Shown: positions 46,019-57,022 of the stretch, in pieces
Layout: each line of letters opens with the position of its first letter
Position numbering within the stretch: the stretch's first letter is position 1
Source of the DNA: Ostrinia nubilalis
Lineage: Eukaryota > Arthropoda > Insecta > Lepidoptera > Crambidae
NCBI RefSeq assembly: GCF_963855985.1
Contig: NC_087104.1
Coordinates: 8,432,001-8,496,000, forward strand
Length of the DNA stretch: 64,000 nucleotides
Direction of reading: 5' to 3'
Program-made: the position numbers and the translations under genes
Notes under the pieces: model-generated
The model's database searches: none
What the model saw: the letters and a program-made list of their open reading frames with translations, nothing else
Told to the model about the DNA's origin: nothing

Positions 46019-47335
46019 GATTAAATAAATAAATAAATCTTTATTAATTTCTTCACAAGTAAGTTTCCAATTACATGTACTAACAATAAAACGCATTTTT
46101 AAACAATATTACTTATTGTGAAGACTGGTGCTTGATATGTGTTGAGACAACCTGTAATACAAGACACCAGGTCTCCACCTCTTAAACCGAAAATAACACA
46201 ATAGAAAGAATGCTTCTAAACTAAACTAACATGGCAATACAAGAATTAATGCAATATAAGGTTTATTTTCTTACTGATTATGTTAGAAAAGACATAATTT
46301 AAACGTGTGGAGTGTGGTGAGTGAGAGTTGTGTGGTGGGTGGTGTGAGGTGTAAGGTGTAACGTGTGTGATAGTGTGGGAGTGTAGAAGTTTCTTACTTT
46401 GTTCGTATTCTTATAGAGTAACGTAAGTTACATGAAACCAAGAATAGATAAAGTCAAGAAGATTAAATAATTAAATTTTATTTTATTTAGGGGCGTAATT
46501 TAATTTTATTTTAGGGGCGTAAGTAGGGGACGAATATCATTTTCATTTAATGCTAATAGGTGTTTAAATAATGGCTCTTTAATTTGTCTGCTTGTAAACG
46601 TTCTGAGATTCAGTTTATTTTGTAACATATTGTACAATCTGGGAGCTAGAAATTTGTAGGATCTTTGTGCAAACTGGGTTTTGAAGAATGGTACATTACA
46701 GCGGTTTAGTCTAGTGCCGGGATCAGGGGTGATTAAAACAGAATTACTATGGAATCTACGTATGGTTTGATAAATGAAAAGTTTTCGTACATTTAGTTGT
46801 TTAACTTTCTCATAGAGCAACGTTGTGGGGTGTCGAATTGGCAGGGACATAAGAACTTTTAATACTGCCCTTTGAGCTCTTTCAAGCTGGAGAAAGTGTA
46901 CTTGAGCAGATCCTCCCCAAATGCAGATACAATAACACAAGACAGATTCAACTAGCGCTTTATAGATTTTAATCAGGAGAGGGAAATCAGCTACAGTTCT
47001 AAGGTTTTTAAAAACAAACATTAACTTTCTAATACGTCCGGTAATAAGTGACAGATGTGATTCCCAATTCAAGTGTTCATCGATCATGATGCCCAGATAT
47101 TTTATGGTATTGGTACGAATTAGAATAGGGCAATTACATCGCAAAGGAGTGTTGGTCTCTATATTACAAGGGTAGGTGTGTATTGTCATCGAGAAAGTGT
47201 CATCAGGCCGGCCAGAATTAGTTATGCTAAAGCAGATATATTTGGTTTTGCTTGTGTTCAAAGAGAGTAAACTATTTTCGAGCCAGGTAGTAACCATTGA
47301 GAGGCCACTTTCAGCGATTTCGATCACTTAGGTAG
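46019..47335 (-). mobile_element. 5'-truncated jockey/CR1-like LINE, reverse transcriptase C-terminal part
   Basis: A 273-aa open frame (47327-46506) reads like the end of a non-LTR reverse transcriptase: LSLNTSKTKYICFS, IKYLGIMIDEHLNWESHL and QLERAQRAVLKVLMSLP. The 3' UTR runs to about 46019 and ends in an (AAAT)n tail on the minus strand; it includes a GT-rich low-complexity stretch at 46305-46390. The 5' end is truncated, as is usual for LINE insertions. The long intact frame suggests a recent insertion. Confidence 0.85.
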
Positions 47336-48060
47336 CAAGAAAACCAATCAAGTGTGATTCCCCTGATGCCCAAATTCTCCATTCGTGAAATCAGTATTGG
47401 AATACATTGTATGATTAATACTTATCCATAGACTCTTTTCGCCCAAAGGACCAAGCCAACGATGAAAACATTTCGTTGTATCACAGAAGAATTATACTGT
47501 TGCATTATTTAGACGGTATAATTTGATGATGTTAGTTCGTAAAAGAAATAAAATACAGAGCCACCTATTTGTAAATTATTAACTGTCAAAAATTTAGTGG
47601 CAATCACACGATTAAGGAATTTGCTATTAAATTATACATTATATACATCCTACTTACGAGCAAAAGTATGGAATCATCCCGTTTTATTTGATTCCGAATG
47701 AGTATGTAGGTTTGCATTTATTTATTTTATGGTATCAATTAATTTAAAGTAAATAAATTATTATTATTTATCTGCTATATTTCTTACGATCGGAACAAAT
47801 TGGCTGATTCCATACTTTTGCTCGCGAGTGTAGTAGGTGACTGCAACACATATTAGTAGGTACCAAGTATTGTACAGGTTGTACTGCTAGTTGCAACGTG
47901 CTACTGTCCACGAAGAAAATTTTGTTTTGTATGTAAGCTGCAAACAGGATTATGCGTACAAAGACGCGTACGCGTGTCTAGTACTAGTCTAGTACACGCC
48001 AACGTGGACAGTGACGCTAGCTACATTGTATGACTATCAAAGAAAAACACTGAGCTTGAC
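47336..48060. other. intergenic, contains a short inverted repeat
   Basis: ACTTACGAGCAAAAGTATGG near 47651 mirrors CCATACTTTTGCTCGCGAGT near 47811, so a small MITE of about 180 bp (47651-47832) is likely. Confidence 0.6.
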
Positions 48061-48151
48061 TGTATTCTATTTATTTCCTACTTATAATTAATAGGTATTT
48101 TTATCACTCCATACTTTTTGTACAGTCAGTTGGAAATCGGTGATTATCTAA

Positions 48152-49470
48152 TTAATAGTGTCCGTGGTGATCATCATATCCACCGTGCCCGTGGTGCCCA
48201 TGGTCCAAATGGTGGTGTCCGTGTTCGTGGCCGTGGTGACCATGGTCGTGAACTAGTTCGTGAAGTCCGTGACCGTGACCGCCGTGTTCGTGGCCGCCGT
48301 GCCCGCCGTGTTCGAAGCCACCATGCCCACCCTGTTCGTAGCCACCATGCCCACCCTGTTCGTAGCCACCATGCCCGCCGGGCCCGAAGCCACCATGCCC
48401 GCCGGGTCCGAAGCCACCATGCCCGCCGGGTCCGAAGCCACCATTCCCGCCGTAGCCGTGTTCGTCGCCGCCGTGCCCTCCGTGGTCGAAGCCACCGTGA
48501 CCGTCCCCGAAGCCGCCACCGTAACCTAAGATAAAATTTGTGCGCGATTAGTATCATAACCAAGAAAAACCTTGCATAGCTATTTTACTGCTCATTAATT
48601 GCGGTAGGTACTGTGGTTTTCACGAAACAGATTATAGGATACAGAATTACGAAGAGGTCATTAACGTTTGTTTGTAGAGTTGTTAAGCACCATGTATATC
48701 ACTAGCATAGTAATTAACCAGGGCGAAGGAAAGATAGACTTAAGAGGGAAACTGTACAAACCTGGTGCGGCTAACGCCACGGCCATTAGCGCCAATGCGA
48801 CAATCTGGAAAAAAAGAAAAATAAATGATATAGGTATTTGCCTGTAGTACTTCTATATCTACCTTTTTATATCTACTATAACGAGAGGAGAGGAGAGAGT
48901 AGTCCCGTATGCATGCTAATATGCATACGGGACTACTCTCTCCTCTCGATCCCACCGCTGCAACTCCTGTGCAGCCAGCCTAGGATCTACAGCTTGACCG
49001 CCAATAAAAATCCAATCAGTCAAGGCAAATTTTCCCCCGGGACAAACTTAACTATCATTGGACTCGCAACGAGATTAATCAGAAGAAAATATTTTCTATG
49101 AGGAGTTCGAAGTTAGGGTTCCACTTCCCTCCAGTGCAAAGAGGATGACAGGTGACAAAACAAAGGCTTAAGTAATGACCTATGCAAAGGGATCATCCTC
49201 CTTAGTGATGGATGTTCTAATGAATTAAGCTTGGTTGTAAATTTCCCCATGTTGGTGAACCTATGTATAGAGCCACATACAAAGGGATGGACAATGGGGA
49301 CAAATGCCTGTGATTAGAAGAAAAGCTAAGTAGTTTTTACTAACAACACAAGAAACCAGTCAGAAATCTCTTTAAAAATTTGCGGTGGAAAAGAAGGAGG
49401 TAGGTATTTAACTAAATGTTAGTTAATTGGAATAACAATTAATACAAATCCTTACCAAAATCTTGGCCAT
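48152..49470 (-). CDS. secreted Gly/His-rich family member 4 (143 aa)
   Basis: Minus-strand exons 49470-49456 (15 nt), 48804-48762 (43 nt) and 48525-48152 (374 nt). Signal peptide MAKIL then [15 protein letters not shown]. The mature part is almost only Gly, His, Phe, Tyr, Glu, Pro and Asp: repeats GGHGGFGPGGHGGF, then GGHGGYEQ and GGHGGHEHG, ending in HHGHEHGHHHLDHGHHGHGG. The signal-peptide exons are clearly homologous to members 1-3, while exon 3 shares only its His-richness. Possible roles are metal binding, cuticle or antimicrobial activity; none is shown by the sequence. Confidence 0.82.
48882..48948. repeat. perfect hairpin of about 28-bp arms
   Basis: AGAGTAGTCCCGTATGCAT and ATGCATACGGGACTACTCT are separated by GCTAAT; outer GAGAGGAG/CTCCTCTC also pair. 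Confidence 0.85.
48949..49055 (+). repeat. dispersed repeat shared with 15390-15505
   Basis: CCCACCGCTGCAACTCCTGT … GGATCTACAGCTTGACCGCC. It starts at the end of the hairpin. Confidence 0.6.
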
Positions 49471-49534
49471 TTTAATGTTATTGTTGTCTTTTGAAAACCA
49501 CACAAGAACTGTGGGTAAATTTTGATGAACTCGT

Positions 49535-49542
49535 CTTATATA
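49535..49542 (-). promoter_or_regulatory. TATA box of His-rich gene 4
   Basis: TATATAAG on the minus strand in CTACCACCTATATAAGACGA, 65 bp upstream of the ATG. Confidence 0.78.
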
Positions 49543-50285
49543 GGTGGTAGAGCAGTACGTGCGTTCCCAATCTGACCTCAATTGACATCTCATCTCGTTG
49601 AGAACTTGTGGGGCTAGTAGCGGTCAATTGAGGAAAATCCTCAGGTTTTTGAAATGGCCAGATATTGATCAAGAATGTTACGGACCTATTCGATACTTGA
49701 TAGACTAAATAAGTACATTGAAAAAAAAATATACCAACTGAATTGAGAACCTTCTCCTTTTGTTGAAGTCAGTTAAAAAGATCAAGCGATTGATCGGGGC
49801 AACAGTGTTGCTATTTCATAGCACTTATGTCATAGATTGTGTTAAAAAAACTAAGTACTAATAAAATAACTAATTTAAGCTACTTGCAACTTAAATAAGT
49901 CATAATAATGTCTTGAAGTATTTTACTGCTTTACAGCCTTATTTCAAACTAGCCGTACCCGTGACTTCGTACTCCTGAAAATCGTTTTAAGTAACTTTTT
50001 TCGTTTTTGCAACATTTTTCATTGATGCTCTGCTCCTATTGATCGGAGCGTGATACCTATATCTAAGTAGCCTTCCTGCGTGCGCGTTCAAATAAACAAA
50101 CATACTCTTCAACTTTGTAGTAAATATGGTTGTCTTATTACTCATAAATGATTATCGATAAGAATCTTCGTATTTAATGATAGGAATAGAACCGTAGCCT
50201 TAGAAAATATAAAATATAGGTACTTATGTTACTCATATTGGTACAATAATTTATAGTACCTACCTATTGTAGACTTGCATCATCA
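49543..50285. other. upstream region of His-rich gene 4
   Basis: Contains the AGCGGTCAATTGAGGAAAA motif (49619) that recurs upstream of the TATA boxes of the other members; otherwise AT-rich. Confidence 0.45.
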
Positions 50286-50289
50286 TATC

Positions 50290-50480
50290 ACCCTAGGTTT
50301 TGGAGTGGAGGCCACGTACCGGAAAATACAACATGGGACGTCCACCCCTAAGGCGGACCCACGACCTCATAAAGGTAGCAGGAAGGCGCTGGATGCGCAG
50401 GCCGCTACCAACCGGGTGATGTGGAAATCATTGGGGCCTATGTTCAACAGTGGACGTCCTGTAGCTGAAATGATGATGAC
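50290..50480 (+). mobile_element. RTE 3' fragment
   Basis: Frame reads GVEATYRKIQHGTSTPKADP, then RKALDAQAATNRVMWKSLG; truncated at the 5' end, with a TGATGATGA tail. Confidence 0.75.
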
Positions 50481-50694
50481 CACTGTCCGTATAGTCCACC
50501 GTAGACAGTCCACTGAACACAGGCTTCCCCCAAAACGTGTCATTTCCATTTTACTCTTTCTCTTGTTAGCTTCTAGCAGTAGGAATTTTTCATCAAAATT
50601 GGTTTTGGTAGTAGATGAAGAATTTTCAGGTTGATAATTAAATTACATACTATTCTTCTGAAATACTATGAAAATTTCAGAAGTTTTGTAAATT

Positions 50695-50795
50695 ATATGA
50701 TTTTAATTTGTACTGTAACTATGCATGGATGTTCCTGAACCTATACCTACCAATAAATTTTTGTAAACAAAACAAAATGCTAAACTGGTTTTGTT
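50695..50795. repeat. upstream block of His-rich gene 4
   Basis: ATGATTTTAATTTGTACTGT … AATGCTAAACTGGTTTTG, a diverged form of the 30070 block. Confidence 0.55.
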
Positions 50796-51307
50796 GTTAT
50801 GCAAATAACAATAATAAAAATTAACGTCCATCCAAACCTGATTTAAGGTTCCTTGGATATTTTTCTGTGCTTCAAAAATTGTATACCGTTAATGTTTCTT
50901 TTAATATTAATTCCTTTTTAATATCTATCTAATAGTAGTAGTATTAATTGTACCTTGCTATAAATATCATTTTAGCTATCTGATAAAATAAATAAATAAA
51001 ATAAATCTTTGGACGACTACACATAGCACAACAAACACACATAAAAAACAGTTAAGTGTGACTAGTGCAATAATTACGAACGCTATCACAAGAAAACTGA
51101 CCAAATTGTTTGGAAAATCAGCTTTTCTTTCAGAAAATAGCTTATTAGTTCTTACAGGAACACTTTATTGGTTTTCTAGCGGTCCAATCCCTTGAAAAAC
51201 TTGCTGGATGAAAGGACCATTATACCTCGTAATGTACTTACTTACCAACTAACATCCTACTACTGAATCATTAGAAAGAATAGGTGAGTAAACTTAAGAG
51301 TGAGATC

Positions 51308-51435
51308 TTAAATGGCAGTCCTCGCATAATCATCGTCATCATCATTATTTTCAGTCACAGGACGATCACTGATGTGCTGAACATTGGCCCTCCCCCAATG
51401 ATTTACATATCGCGTAGTTGGTAGCGGCCTGCAAC
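51308..51435 (-). mobile_element. RTE fragment, 3' part, split by the Transib
   Basis: On the minus strand it continues the frame of the RTE piece at 53366-53620 (GCAGGCCGCTACCAACTACG, then ATCATTGGGGGAGGGCC). The two halves were one element before insertion. Confidence 0.8.
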
Positions 51436-51440
51436 CAGCG

Positions 51441-53360
51441 CACACTGGTTCAAGAAACGATAAAAATGGAATTAGCGATTTATTCACTTTTTTCGATGGA
51501 ATCATGTGTAGAATGTTATAAAAAACGTTTTGTTTAAGTTCTATTTTTCTGAGAAATGCGTAGTTTTTGCTATATTACATGTTTTGTGTTTTATTTGTAT
51601 GAAACGTTTCCTTCACGAGGCTCTTATTCAAAATGTTAAAATTTGTTAAAGATGACTACTTATAGGTTTTAAAGAGTTATACTAATAGAAGCTAATACAG
51701 TAACAACTTTGTCCCAGTGCGTCCCCGTTTAGGATATAAGTGATATTTTCTAAGGTACGAAAAAGTATACAAAATATATGGATATAAGGCAACTTAATGA
51801 TAATTTATTGATTTTCTAAAATAAAAAGAAGCTAACAATCATTCCAATCTTAATCTTTTAGTATTCAACATCATCATCAACATCTATAAATTCGAAAGTT
51901 TCATCATTATTTGAAGCTAATTCATTAGGAAGAGGAGATTTTGGACTCGCACTCATTTTTGGTCTTATTGTTGACAAAAAATGATCCGAAGAAATAAGTT
52001 TATTATTTAAAATATCACGATTGGACACTTTTCGGTTAAATTTACGCGTATGAATCTCTCTGATCTTTCTAAAATCTTTATTCCGCGATTCTGCAGCTTC
52101 TTCCGATAGTGCTCCTATTGGCATAATATCTAAGTGCAAAGCAAAACCAACTGACATGAATAATTTAACAAAATTAAAACTGATCTCTAAATATCAATAT
52201 GTACAAGTATGGCCTATCTTCATTGCACGCATGGATAGGGGCTATGGAGACTAAATTACACATTGCTTATAGACTAGAATTTAAAACTTGGACAGTAAGA
52301 GGAAATAAAAAAGCAATTATGGAGAAACGAAAAGCTGAAATACAATAACGGTTTCGCGATGAAACTGGATTGCTAATAGATACCTATTGTGCAGCAAGGG
52401 GCTGGAACAACAAACAACGGAAATACTACGCGTAGATTTTTTGCAGATCCAGAAAAAACATCCAACATCACTGGAGTTAGTCAAGATCTGATCGCTAGGT
52501 TGTCTGTATTATTATGGGCTATGGCTTCCGGTGAGCAAATAAACCACCAAAACCTTACTCAATATGGATGGGAAACCGCTGAGTTGTTCGTCAGTTTATA
52601 CGGTTGGTATTACATACCATCCTGCATGCATAAGCTTCTTATACATGGAGGTGACATCATAAAGCACTTAGATATTATGCTTATAGGAGCACTATCGGAA
52701 GAAGCTGCAGAATCGCAGAATAAAGATTTTAGAAAGATCAGAGAGAATCATACGCGTAAATTTAACCGAAAAGTGACCAATCGTGATATTTTAAATAATA
52801 AACTTATTTCTTCGGATCATTTTTTGTCAACAATAAGACCAAAAATGAGTGCGAGTCCAAAATCTCCTCTTCCTAATGAACTAGCTTCAAATAATGATGA
52901 AACTTTCGAATTTATAGATGTTGATGATGATGTTGAATACTAAAAGATTAAGATTGGAATGATTGTTAGCTTCTTTTTATTTTAGAAAATCAATAAATTA
53001 TCATTAAGTTGCCTTATATCCATATATTTTGTATACTTTTTCGTACCTTAGAAAATATCACTTATATCCTAAACGGGGACGCACTGGGACAAAGTTGTTA
53101 CTGTATTAGCTTCTATTAGTATAACTCTTTAAAACCTATAAGTAGTCATCTTTAACAAATTTTAACATTTTGAATAAGAGCCTCGTGAAGGAAACGTTTC
53201 ATACAAATAAAACACAAAACATGTAATATAGCAAAAACTACGCATTTCTCAGAAAAATAGAACTTAAACAAAACGTTTTTTATAACATTCTACACATGAT
53301 TCCATCGAAAAAAGTGAATAAATCGCTAATTCCATTTTTATCGTTTCTTGAACCAGTGTG
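51441..53360. mobile_element. palindromic Transib DNA transposon (RAG1-related)
   Basis: 1920 bp, inverted ends CACACTGGTTCAAGAAACG, and a perfect 5-bp target duplication CAGCG (51436-51440, 53361-53365), as expected for Transib. Arms of about 697 bp (51441-52137 and 52664-53360) are almost perfect inverted repeats. The unique middle plus right arm code for a broken Transib transposase: AMETKLHIAYRLEFKTWTVR, a stop, a frameshift, then GAGTTNNGNTTRRFFADP, WYYIPSCMHKLLIHGGDII and GALSEEAAESQNKDFRKIRE. The left arm carries a second copy of the last 75 or so residues on the minus strand. Transib transposase is the known relative of the RAG1 recombinase core. Confidence 0.88.
52210..52943 (+). pseudogene. 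Transib transposase, C-terminal part, frameshifted
   Basis: Reads from about 52210 with a stop near 52346 and a frame change near 52388; the last 184 residues are open to a stop at 52943. The N-terminal half and the usual left end are absent. Confidence 0.85.
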
Positions 53361-53365
53361 CAGCG

Positions 53366-53620
53366 CCTTCCTGCTACCAGAGGTCGTCGGTCCACCTTGC
53401 GGGTGGACGTCTCACGCTGCGTTTTCTGATACGTGGCCTCCACTCCAGAACCTTGCTGCCCCATCGGCTATCAGTTCTGCGTTCTATTTGCACTGCCCAT
53501 TGTCTCTTCAGCTTGCTAATCCGTCGGGCTATGTCAGCGACTTTAGTTCGTTTACAGATCTCCTCATTTCTGATTCGATCATGTAAAGAAACACCGAGAA
53601 TAAGCCTCGGATAATATGTA
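53366..53620 (-). mobile_element. RTE fragment, 5' part, split by the Transib
   Basis: Minus frame LGVSLHDRIRNEEICKRTK, then RWGSKVLEWRPR and RPPARWTDDLW; continues across the Transib into 51308-51435. Confidence 0.85.
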
Positions 53621-53659
53621 CTTAGTTTATTTTGCTTAAACTTCAGCATAAATCAGTAG

Positions 53660-54290
53660 TAAACTACTATACTACTAACTATAATATACGGAACTTTTTT
53701 CCATATCGAATACAGTGCGTAAAGAGCCAGGCATCGACACCTCGTAAGTTGATGTCACCTAGACTAGTTTTGTGGCGCCACCATGTTGCCAATGGGACTT
53801 ACCCATAATCTGGATATTGGAAGTTTTCTTGAAAGCCATTTCTTTAATAACGTCATTCATTTAAGTAAACATATTTGATGAGTAATAGGCGGTTTGGCAG
53901 CTGTAGATTACGCACAATCTCTGTCGTAAAACAGTTTTCAATAGGTATACTTACGTCATATATCTGCCTAAGTACAATAAATAATTTTCCGTTAATGACT
54001 TCTACAAGTACTTGTGAATTATCCACGTCGGCGTGGGATTGATATATTGACAATTATAATAAGTACAGTACAAAACACTGTGTAAAAAAAATTGATTGAG
54101 GAAATATTTATTTCAATTTATATTCATTTATTCGTAACATGGCGGAAGAAGATGCAATAAAAATAACACTTTGAATCCAACATTTTATTTACAAACATAC
54201 ATTTAGGCATATAAGTTATATAGTAAAGTAAGACTTAAAATGTTATTGTTTCTTAGAGTGACCTAACTCTACTTATTTAAAAGTAGTTAA
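53660..54290. other. intergenic, no gene seen
   Basis: AT-rich; includes the 3' UTR end of the minus-strand gene (TTTATT near 54184). Confidence 0.4.
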
Positions 54291-54297
54291 ATAAGTA

Positions 54298-54405
54298 CAG
54301 GAAGGCGCTGGACGCAGGCCGCTACCAACCGCGCAACATGGAAAGCATTGGGGGAGGTCTATGTTCAGCAGTGGACGTCCTATGACTGAGATGGTGATGA
54401 TGATG
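54298..54405 (+). mobile_element. RTE 3' terminal fragment
   Basis: GGAAGGCGCTGGACGCAGGC … TGGAAAGCATTGGGGGAGG and a (GATGAT)n tail. Only the last about 100 bp of the element remain, inserted in what is probably the 3' UTR of the minus-strand gene. Confidence 0.8.
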
Positions 54406-54533
54406 ATGAAGTTCAACTGTTAGGTCCGTTAAATCAAGTTAGAATATAAACATAACTAATAAAACTTAATAAATTACCTAAAATTACCAATAAGTTCAGC
54501 CTTTGCATTTGAATACAGAATTTTCATACTTTT

Positions 54534-55328
54534 TCAGCCTTGTCTAGTAACCATGCTTCGTCGGTTGTTATTTTCGGGATTTACGTAGTATGGGTAGTAA
54601 GCGCCTACTTTTCTGTTGAACACCAAGTATGGAGGCATGTAGCTGTACTCCTTAGAAGACCAGCTCCTTCTATAAGTACTTCGTTTTGACTTCTTCGGAT
54701 GTTTAGGTTTGTGAATGTTCTTCGTAATTTTGGAAATATCTTGGTGTTTTGACGCCTGGTGAACAGCTGTGGTAGCAGGAACTTTGTGATGTTTTTTCTT
54801 GGCCTCAGCGACAAGTATCGCGTTCAGTATTATGCATGCGAGGACGAGCTACAAAATAAGTATAAAATATTAGTCTAGCATACATAATACAGTTACTATT
54901 CTTTTCCTTAATATTTGACTTAAAAAGCCATTGATTCGTATTTAAATACAGTCATTTTCTTAATTGGTTTAGATCAACCTTTGTAAAACTTAAGCACTCA
55001 AATGGATAAAATTTAGAGTTTTTGTTTTTAAAAATGAAAAAACATTCTGTTAAGAAATAAAAACCTTGTTTTAATTTTATTCTTAACAGAATTGTAGGTT
55101 ATACCTATGCAATTTGTAATAGCTTTTTAAGCTTTCGTTCGTACCACCCTGAGCACGAATAGCTGTCGTAACTCGTGATCATATTTTTTAATACAGCTAT
55201 AGCGACATGTTTTTCATAAAAACATAACAAGAACGATATTTGTTTGTGCTTTGCGTACTGATACCGGTCACGTTTACTTATTCAAATGGTTAACTCACCC
55301 GCAAAATGTAGAGACGGACGTTGTTCAT
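54534..55328 (-). CDS. small secreted basic protein of unknown function (114 aa)
   Basis: Minus-strand exons 55328-55299 (30 nt) and 54848-54534 (315 nt) join in phase. The signal peptide is MNNVRLYILR then LVLACIILNAILVAEA. The mature part is very basic: KKKHHKVPATTAVHQASKHQ, KPKHPKKSKRSTYRRSWSS, then a Tyr-rich segment EYSYMPPYLVFNRKVGAYYP and a TRQG end. A KSKR site could be cut by a furin-type protease. It has a TATA box at 55435-55442 and a minus-strand AATAAA near 54184. It has the same signal-peptide-splitting intron as its neighbours. I do not recognise the family. Confidence 0.75.
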
Positions 55329-55434
55329 GTTCACAAACTCGCTCAGTCTCTAATGTAGAGCCTACTGAGGCCAAATCTGCACACAAGTTGCAATTTTCTA
55401 TGGGAAAGTAAACCATTTTTGAACTTGATTTTCG

Positions 55435-55442
55435 TATTTATA
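55435..55442 (-). promoter_or_regulatory. TATA box of the basic secreted protein gene
   Basis: TATAAATA on the minus strand, about 107 bp upstream of the ATG. Confidence 0.6.
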
Positions 55443-56289
55443 GTGATAGTTCGTGAGAAATGACCTACTAGAAAATAAGTCTCTTGAACAAAATATCCTT
55501 GGAGTAGCTTTACACGTTTTATCTCAAAATTTTAAATAATTCTGTAGAAAAAACAAAAAGCAACGTGATGACGTGATCTATTCAAAATAAAAAATAATAA
55601 TTGTTAGTAGATTTTTATATCGGGCATAATTGCTGGCATCGATTTGTATAAAGGACGTGTTTTTGATCCACTAAGATCTTAATGCTTGTTATTTATTGTC
55701 AAAAAAACACGCTGTATCAAAATATTTTTGGTTGGGCTGGTAATCATAGATTTGAATTATTATTACGAGTGCTATTCTTGTAGCAAGATAGATAAATAAG
55801 TATCAGGTAGAGTTGGTGACACAGACAAACTATGTAGGTATGTGCTTAAAATGTAGAGTTAGAATGACTAAACTTCTCTAATTTAATTTGGCTCAATATC
55901 TAGTCTTACATGAACAATCGAAATTTTATATCTTAGGTTCTTCCATGTCTTTATTTAATAAAAAAAAAACATCTACCAAACAACTCTACGTATTCCTTGT
56001 CATAAGAGTGTCAACATTTGATTAGCGGGGTACTGCGAGCACACTGAGTTACACTAACACGGTCATACAGTCATTGGTCATACTTTCATCTTGAACGGCA
56101 CTAGAATATACTCGTACTTACTTACACTTGGTTTTCGTTGAAAATGTACTATGATTTTAGGCTAGTATGCAATGTCTAAAGGTGCACACCTCAATATTGT
56201 CGAAATAGAAGAGGGAGCCGTAGTACCTAGATACATTTCCTTCCTGAATACACAAAGAAACAATCAAATCCAGCATATAACAATGTAGC
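55443..56289. other. intergenic, no gene seen
   Basis: AT-rich with no clear repeat; divergent promoters may lie at both ends of 55.4-57.0 kb. Confidence 0.4.
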
Positions 56290-56450
56290 ATGTGTACTCA
56301 TAAAGCTCATTTTGTTTTTTTTTTCAGGAAGGCTTTTAAAAAGCACTTTTACACGTCCCAGTATTATCTTATCTACCCTACCACTTCTTCGGGACAATAA
56401 ATGGGCCATTGCTGAGAAGAAGCAGCGCAAAAAAACTCAGTCACAATAAT
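56290..56450 (-). repeat. dispersed repeat shared with 24530-24650
   Basis: Minus strand reads GCTGCTTCTTCTCAGCAATG … CCCGAAGAAGTGGTAGGG … GGGACGTGTAAAAGTGC. Confidence 0.6.
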
Positions 56451-56980
56451 TGTCAATATTAGGGACCAGGAAAAAAAATTGATAACCATTAAACAGTTCT
56501 TGGTATTCTTAAAAGTCAGATTCGTTTATCTCAGTAGGTATATTTTTCTTCTTAATTGTCGCAAACATTAAAAAAATATCAACATCAAATGATAAATGTT
56601 TACTAGAGATATTATATCTTATACCTATTTATCTCACCGTTATTAATGTTTAAAGTAATGATAGAGAGCAATTCATTCATATATTGTTTATTTTTTGTTT
56701 TGTGCGTAAATTGCTTCAATTATGTAGGTAACTGTTACAAAATTATGACACACGATGGGACTGTTTGTGATTACGAGTATATCGGCAGGTTTCGGTAATT
56801 ACGTAGTTTCATTAATAAACCTGTATAATACGATCGTAGTACTTATAATTACGTGCTGTCAATTTCTTTTGACACGTAATTGATTTACGATAGAGTTCAA
56901 AATAATAGTTTAATTTGGTATTTTAAGCAGAAATTTTATAGCAATTTTGTAAAGACAAGTTACTGTTGCAACAGTACTTT

Positions 56981-56988
56981 TATAAAAG
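56981..56988 (+). promoter_or_regulatory. TATA box and initiator of the Val-Glu-Val-Pro protein gene
   Basis: TATAAAAG, followed by an arthropod-type initiator CTCAGTGC at about 57012, 31 bp downstream and 11 bp before the ATG. Confidence 0.8.
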
Positions 56989-57022
56989 AGCGCCCTTCAC
57001 CTTGAAGGGCACTCAGTGCAAA

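Noticed and set aside
48118..48534. Plus-strand Arg/His-rich frame
   Set aside because: Antisense of the third exon of His-rich gene 4, which has splice signals and a signal peptide on the minus strand.
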